Assembly (NCBI RefSeq): GCF_932526225.1
Contig: NC_064036.1
Span: forward strand, 4,093,501 to 4,157,500
Reading direction: 5' to 3'
DNA length: 64,000 nt
From: Nematostella vectensis
Taxonomy: Eukaryota > Cnidaria > Anthozoa > Actiniaria > Edwardsiidae
Part shown: piece by piece, positions 59,601 to 64,000 of the stretch
Layout: each line of letters starts with the position of its first letter
Position numbering within the stretch: the first letter of the stretch is position 1
Made by a program: the position numbers and the translations under genes
The notes under the pieces: model-generated
The model's database searches: none
Told to the model about the DNA's origin: nothing
The model's input: the letters and a program-made list of their open reading frames with translations, nothing else

Positions 59601-62202
59601 TGCCAAATTATCTGAAAATCAGACAAATTCTAGAGTACCAACATTTTGTTGCTTTTTAGTGCATTTTACTTTCCCTGTAATGTGCCTCTAAAGGTCATTA
59701 GGTCCCATATTAACTTCAACACATTCACACCTAATAACATCTTTCGCGTCAGTCAAATCCACTTTATTTGTTTTTAGTACTCTAGATAATGACAACAAAT
59801 CATTTTTGCAGATAAACATTTTAGACATTTTTTAGGGGGAACAGAAACCGTAACCTTAAGTTTGAATGCCAAAATTGCCATTATGCATAAACGAAATATA
59901 TGTTTGGGTCACAGATCGTGCATTAGATCTCAATTGCAATGTGTATTAGGCTAAGTTTTGCTCAATGTAACAAATTATTTGATGTAAAGTGTATATGTAA
60001 ACTAAGGTACCTATCCATTCTGTAATTATCCCAGAAAGCTTCAGACTTGGCTAATGAGCTAAAGGCTGAGTTAGCAGCTAAAGATCTGGAGCTGCAGCAA
60101 CATTTAAAGGTATGTACAAAGCCATGTAGTCAACTGTAGAACTATAGGACTGGGTGCTTTATGTACAGTACTTGTCCTAGAATAATGTTTTTATGCTCTC
60201 CTGCTATACTTGTCCATGGGTGATGTCTAATCATGGTTTCTATGCTCTCCTTGGGTGGTGTTTAATCTTTTTCTCTTTCCTTTTCTGTGTGTAGGCCATG
60301 AATGAAATGGAGCTAAACATAGCTCAGATAGAGGACAAGCAAGACAGAGACTTTGAACGACAAAAGAAAATCAAGGAAGAAAACCAGGTATTACAATCCT
60401 AGTTATCCCTATTCTGATACTTAGCTAGCTCTGTAAATGTAAATATGTTTCATATACGGGAGGTGGATATTGATGATTATTGTTTGATATATTAGGAAGA
60501 CTTAGATTTGCATCGAAGGGAGGTTGAGCTGGATGTTTCCAGGCGTCTTGTTGTTAGTACCAAAGAACTCACATGTTACTTTCACTTCACCAAGGTCTTG
60601 AGTAAGAATAACATGGCAATTTTATTTCTCAGCTGATAACACACATATGACAGTATCAAGGCCTCAGACATTTGAAATCAGAAAGGCTCCTGTTACCTTA
60701 GTCTGGCTCAGGGCTTTCGAAATGTACTGAAGTAGGTGGTTGCTTTAAAAAAACTAGCCGGTTGTGTAAGGATTGACGCAACATTAGCTTCTATTATTAA
60801 TTTAAAACATCAGACAAACAGAAACCGGTGATATAATGTGAAGTAGCCAACGGTTGCCGTTTTGTTTTGACAGCCCTGCTGCCCTGATTGCATATTTACT
60901 GTAGTATTTTATATAGTATTTATAGAAGGACACATTAAAAGCAAAAACAAGATAATCTTGATTTTGCAATGTGAACTATTCCTTCTTTGTTTTTCCTGCT
61001 ACTACCAATTTCTTTAACTTGGTCATTTTGTATCTCCATCTTCGTCTGATACTATGGCCACACGAAGAAACAGAAGTGCAACATAGTTGTGTGAAATGTG
61101 ATTAAAAGACAGCAGAAATTTCTGCTGGTGTGGTATCCCACGAGGCTCTACGTCTAGCTAAAACCCTTCAATAGTATTTTGATGCTTTTGCTGGGGAATG
61201 TCGCTATAATTTTGACGTTATAGTAACTAAAATATACATTCTTCACAAAGCAACCATCTTTATCCAAAACGATACTTAAACAATTCATATATTGTTCCCC
61301 TAAATATGCTTGGGCTTCTGCATTACTAAGGTGTTACTTTATACGGTTTGTCTGCAGAGAGAGAAGGAGGAATATGAACAGAAGATACGAGACCTTCAGC
61401 AGTATGTGGAGAGTGTCCGCACAGGTGTGTACCAAGATAGCCAGATAAACACGCATACCATACAGTAGCCTGCTAATCTGCCCCCCCCCCCCCCCCCCTG
61501 CCCTGTTGTATAACCATGAGAAAATTCTAGTTGGTAAACAGTAATTCCCGAATTAACCCACAAGAGAGCCAGTTTCAGTTTTTCAATTTAATCTTTGTTT
61601 ATCGAGGGTAACATATTTAACCGAATATACAGTTTTCTAACATATGGCCTTCGGTTAGTAAGCACTGTCACTGGGGGTAGTCACTGGCACAGGGTTTATT
61701 GCGTCCCCAGTGGTTCTTTTACGTCCGGACGTACGGACCTCTGGTTTAGTGTCCTTATCCGAGAAGACTTGAAACACGGGAGAATAACTTCAACTCACTT
61801 GTGACACAAATTCGAATCAAGGCTGGAACCCGGAAAAATCCCCAGTTTAAGCCAGGATTCGAACCTGGGCCACAGCGGTGAGAGGCCGACGCGCTAACAC
61901 ACAAGGCCACCCGTGCTTCCACAGTTGGCAGGCTGGCAGGCGGCGTACCATGGCGCATTAGTACATTCAGGACATGTTTGCCTGTGAAGAGTGCAGGCTT
62001 TATAGAGAGAGCAAGTTCAGTTATCAGTGTTATCACTCGCCCAGTTTTCTCACACGTGATTGATGCTGTCTCATTTGTAGAGATGCAGCAGCATTACGAC
62101 AGCGAGTTGAAAAAGGTCCGCCATGAACACGAGATGACCCTGTACTACTTGAACCAAGACCACGAGACCGCACTCAAGAGAAAGGAGAGAGTTATAGAAA
62201 CA
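50684..62202 (+). CDS. Coiled-coil protein of unknown function, continues past window
   Basis: Exons: 50684-50845, 50931-51050, 57199-57243, 57411-57473, 57685-57791, 57874-57975, 58089-58174, 58248-58320, 58413-58440, 60035-60109, 60295-60387, 60496-60534 (weak donor GAT|GTTTCC), 61358-61424 and 62081-62202. They total 1182 bases, 394 codons, all in phase, and the last visible exon ends with donor ACA|GTAAGT, so the protein continues. The first ~150 residues (MLKRMLNIQGIGERAERGD, then LDTYDLSEKLSAGVDK and QLMVILGDPVAKRKYQQHV) may be a small globular part. From about residue 165 it is mostly charged heptad-like coiled coil (ERLALVSKDVMKALELANP, KKLEKSLQQSHQDIMSLTEK, KASDLANELKAELAAKDLEL). There is no motor, kinase or membrane motif. 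It could be a cytoskeletal or Golgi-tether type protein; I do not recognise the family. Confidence 0.8.
52198..52437. repeat. 120 bp tandem duplication
   Basis: Two almost identical copies beginning GCCTATGTGTTTTAAAATGA at 52198 and 52318. They lie just inside the left inverted repeat of the 51582-56001 element. Confidence 0.9.
53040..54760 (+). pseudogene. Degraded C2H2-type multicopy family gene inside the inverted-repeat element
   Basis: Pieces appear in order: DVAKSDIINNLTANQVLLIM-NWAMKFVPA (53045-53134, after a CACAG acceptor-like site), GERAGINVARYDSSDPQAGK and DVCDKRTATVKSHIRRFINE (about 53838-53960), AWKAYNVGPGKRFTPEQLRR (about 54130-54190), and a C2H2 finger CPEDGC-x14-HLDTGKH (about 54308-54385). 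From memory these fit a high-copy family of uncharacterised C2H2-type proteins seen in cnidarian gene sets. The usual DWAMKF motif has N instead of D here. Stops, frameshifts and a MITE at 53157-53314 break it. Whether the family is a transposase or captured cargo is open. Confidence 0.65.
53157..53314. mobile_element. MITE, CAGGCGCGTAC ends, AGACT duplication
   Basis: CAGGCGCGTACCCAGG and its inverted partner (GTACGCGCCTG) bound 158 bp; AGACT flanks both sides (53152-53156 and 53315-53319). It has the same end pattern and the same 5 bp duplication length as 3877-4151. It interrupts the pseudogene, so it is younger than that gene copy. Confidence 0.75.
56346..56541. mobile_element. MITE-like repeat with ACAGCCAAATTTGTTGTTGTG ends
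   Basis: Inverted ends of about 21 bp enclose ~196 bp. The internal ~120 bp (ATCCAAAATCCATGTCTCG to TTTGATTGTTTGGTTTGAT) recurs as a diverged, partly truncated copy at about 52905-53030 inside the inverted-repeat element. Non-autonomous. Confidence 0.65.
58786..59369. mobile_element. hAT-like MITE rich in AATTACGCG
   Basis: Perfect 11 bp ends CAGGGCTTCTG and CAGAAGCCCTG bound 584 bp. Both flanks inside the ends carry many copies of AATTACGCG or AAATTACGCGG, in the style of subterminal transposase-binding repeats. CAGGG ends are typical of hAT elements; the 8 bp duplication expected of hAT is not clean (GTCTTTTA against TCTTTAGC). It is in the intron between the 58413 and 60035 exons. Confidence 0.7.
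61665..61921 (-). mobile_element. tRNA-derived SINE-like sequence
   Basis: On the minus strand, GGGTGGCCTTGTGTGTTAGC leads to an A-box-like word (TTAGCGCGTCGG), then a perfect B box GGTTCGAATCC with the T-arm stem CCAGG/CCTGG. A non-tRNA body follows for about 180 bp. The 5' arms do not fold as a normal tRNA by eye, so I prefer a SINE head to a working tRNA gene. Confidence 0.55.
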
Positions 62203-62600
62203 GTAAGTAATAATTGGCACGTAAAGAAAGGAGAGATTCATAGAAACAGTAAGTGATAATCGGCACTTATAAGAAAGGATAGATTCATAGAAACAGTAAG
62301 TGATAATTGGCACTTATAAGAAAGGAGAGATTCATAGAAACAGTAAGTGAAAACTGGCACTTATAAGAAAGGAGAGATTCATAGAAACAGTAAGTAATAA
62401 TTTGCACTTATATGAAAGGAAAGATTCATAGAAACAGTAAGTAATAATTGGCACTTAGAGAAAGGAGAGATTCATAGAAACAGTAAGTGATAATTGGCAC
62501 GTAAAGAAAGGAGAGATTCATAGAAACAGTAAGTGATAATTGACACTTATAAGAAAGGAGAGATTCGTAGAAACAGTAAGTGATAATTGGCAGTGATGAA
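62175..62600 (+). repeat. 46-48 bp minisatellite seeded on a 5' splice site
   Basis: Nine copies of a unit containing GGAGAGATTCATAGAAACAG and TAAGTGATAATTGGCAC. The first copy overlaps the end of exon 62081-62202, whose donor is ATAGAAACA|GTAAGT, and every later copy repeats GAAACAGTAAGT. So the array holds about nine donor-like sites in a row. Confidence 0.93.
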
Positions 62601-62602
62601 AA

Positions 62603-64000
62603 AAGAGTCGAGAGTCATGGAATAAAGTAAAAGTAATAATCTACACTTGCAGCCATCTACAAACCGCTCGGGAATTTGAAACTAAGTGCAGGAGTTGTCG
62701 GTGTACGAAACCCTTTTAATCGTTTGAGTTAGAAAATAGGATTTTGAGAACGAGACATCTAAGTTGTGCTCTTTCGAGGGTGTCTCGAAGTTAACTGTTC
62801 TGTCGAAGCTTGTGATTTTACTTTGTCTTGAAAAAACAAAAACAAGGCGTTGAAGACGTATCTTTCAAATGAACCTATGATAGAACCAGTAGGACGCAAT
62901 GCCCAGGGCAGGGGCGGATCTAGGGGTGGGCCAAGCGGGCCCCCTATTTTCATATATTTGGCTTGAAAATAACAAGAAATACAAGGAAGTACACGGCTAG
63001 AACAATGAATCCGGTCCCCCTTTGGAATCGCTTTTGGCGATTTGCAAAAAGTGACGTGAAAGTTTAGTGGGTTTGCTATACCATCATGTGGCATCCTTGC
63101 GTGACTTGTGGACATTGCTACGTTAGAGTCGCCTTGATAGACAGTTTACAATAGAGACAACGATGGACGAGTGAGACGCTCCGACAGAGTAGGAGACGGG
63201 GCATTTACCTGTTTACACCGTAAACCGTAGGCAAGGGGAGTCCTATGTTCGCGGAGGCCAGCGGTATTCGAGTGCGATCCCCAAGGTATCATTTACCTGT
63301 TTACACCGTAAACCGTAGGCAAGGGGAGTCCTATGTTCGCGGAGGCCAGCGGTATTTGAGTGCGACTCCCAAGGTCCCCCCTACCGGTCCGATTTTTTTC
63401 TTTTTTCGGAAAGAAAGCGCTCGATCTAGAGCATGACTTGATCGGTCAATGTTTATGTTTAAATGAAATGCACTTCGCAATTCCTGCTTAACAAGTTAAA
63501 TGAGGTTCGAGGCGTATATTGTCTCCTTTCTGTCATAATTTAGTGGACCTAGACGGAGCTCATCATCTTCTATTGTTATTATCATCAATGTCAAGCGAGC
63601 TAAATAACTCATAAGCGGCGCTAGCTGCCAAGCCGACTCGTGACCGCGGCAAGTGCGCGACGCACTAATGACCCCTCGAGGGGCTAGCGCGAGCGTAATC
63701 AATACCCTGACCTCTCGGTTGCTAAGCGCTCTCATGTAGCACGGCTCCAATTACCGGTTTACTGACACACAGTTCACTAGATCTCAACTCGCTAGATCGC
63801 CTCGAATCTCGCTGTTTGCAAGGTTGAACGGCAATTGATGGGCCTATTGGCTCTACAAGGTGAGTGTGTGCTGTGCGTGTGTGACTTGGAGTTATAACTT
63901 CAGCGTGTTTACTCATCAATTAGAGTTTAGTGCTCTATTCACAGCTCGTTAGTTTAATGGCCAATAGAACTTGCACGACGCTTATCGAAGGCTGTTGCTA
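62603..64000. other. Intron of the coiled-coil gene, no exon seen
   Basis: No further exon of the coiled-coil gene is recognised. It contains a tandem duplication of about 86 bp (TTTACCTGTTTACACCGTAA at about 63206 and 63292) and, at 62909-62945, GGGGCGGATCTAGGGGTGG, a G/C-rich word like those near other MITEs. Short open frames lack splice support. Confidence 0.45.

Noticed and set aside
61843-61921. Functional tRNA gene
   Set aside because: The B box and T-arm are perfect, but the acceptor and D arms do not pair and a body continues downstream, so a SINE head fits better.

Overview
The window is intron-rich animal DNA. Short phased GT-AG exons, many tandem repeats and several small transposons suggest a cnidarian, probably a sea anemone or coral. 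That placement is an inference from gene content and texture; no marker fixes the species. I rebuilt all genes from exons by splice sites and reading phase, so gene entries are spans with exon coordinates in the text.

Layout: (1) 697-10932, minus: a PLEKHM1-like gene with a RUN domain and a Rubicon-homology zinc domain, running off the left edge. It shares a ~250 bp head-to-head promoter with (2) 11184-19614, plus: a complete 17-exon PDE9-type cGMP phosphodiesterase (516 codons). (3) 21297-40563, minus: a secreted-and-anchored protein with about 18 Calx-beta domains, each coded by two exons. Eleven of the domains sit in a tandem array of nearly identical genomic units (29122-36910). (4) 42125-48868, minus: AAMDC (Mth938-domain protein, 125 aa). 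Its 6.3 kb GC-AG intron holds a broken single-exon GPCR and a short LTR element with identical LTRs. (5) 50684-62202, plus: a coiled-coil protein of unknown function that runs off the right edge. Its 6.1 kb second intron holds a 4.4 kb element with ~600 bp terminal inverted repeats, carrying the remains of a C2H2-type multicopy family.

The genes do not form a pathway; they are neighbouring eukaryotic loci. The striking theme is repeat growth at gene structure boundaries. Three unrelated genes each have a minisatellite seeded on an exon-intron junction that copies the splice site (1601-2590, 26425-26821, 62175-62600). The Calx-beta gene has amplified whole two-exon domains. The best candidates for something undescribed are the long-inverted-repeat element at 51582-56001, the Calx-beta array whose amplified units all lost one aspartate of the terminal acidic motif, and the splice-site minisatellites.
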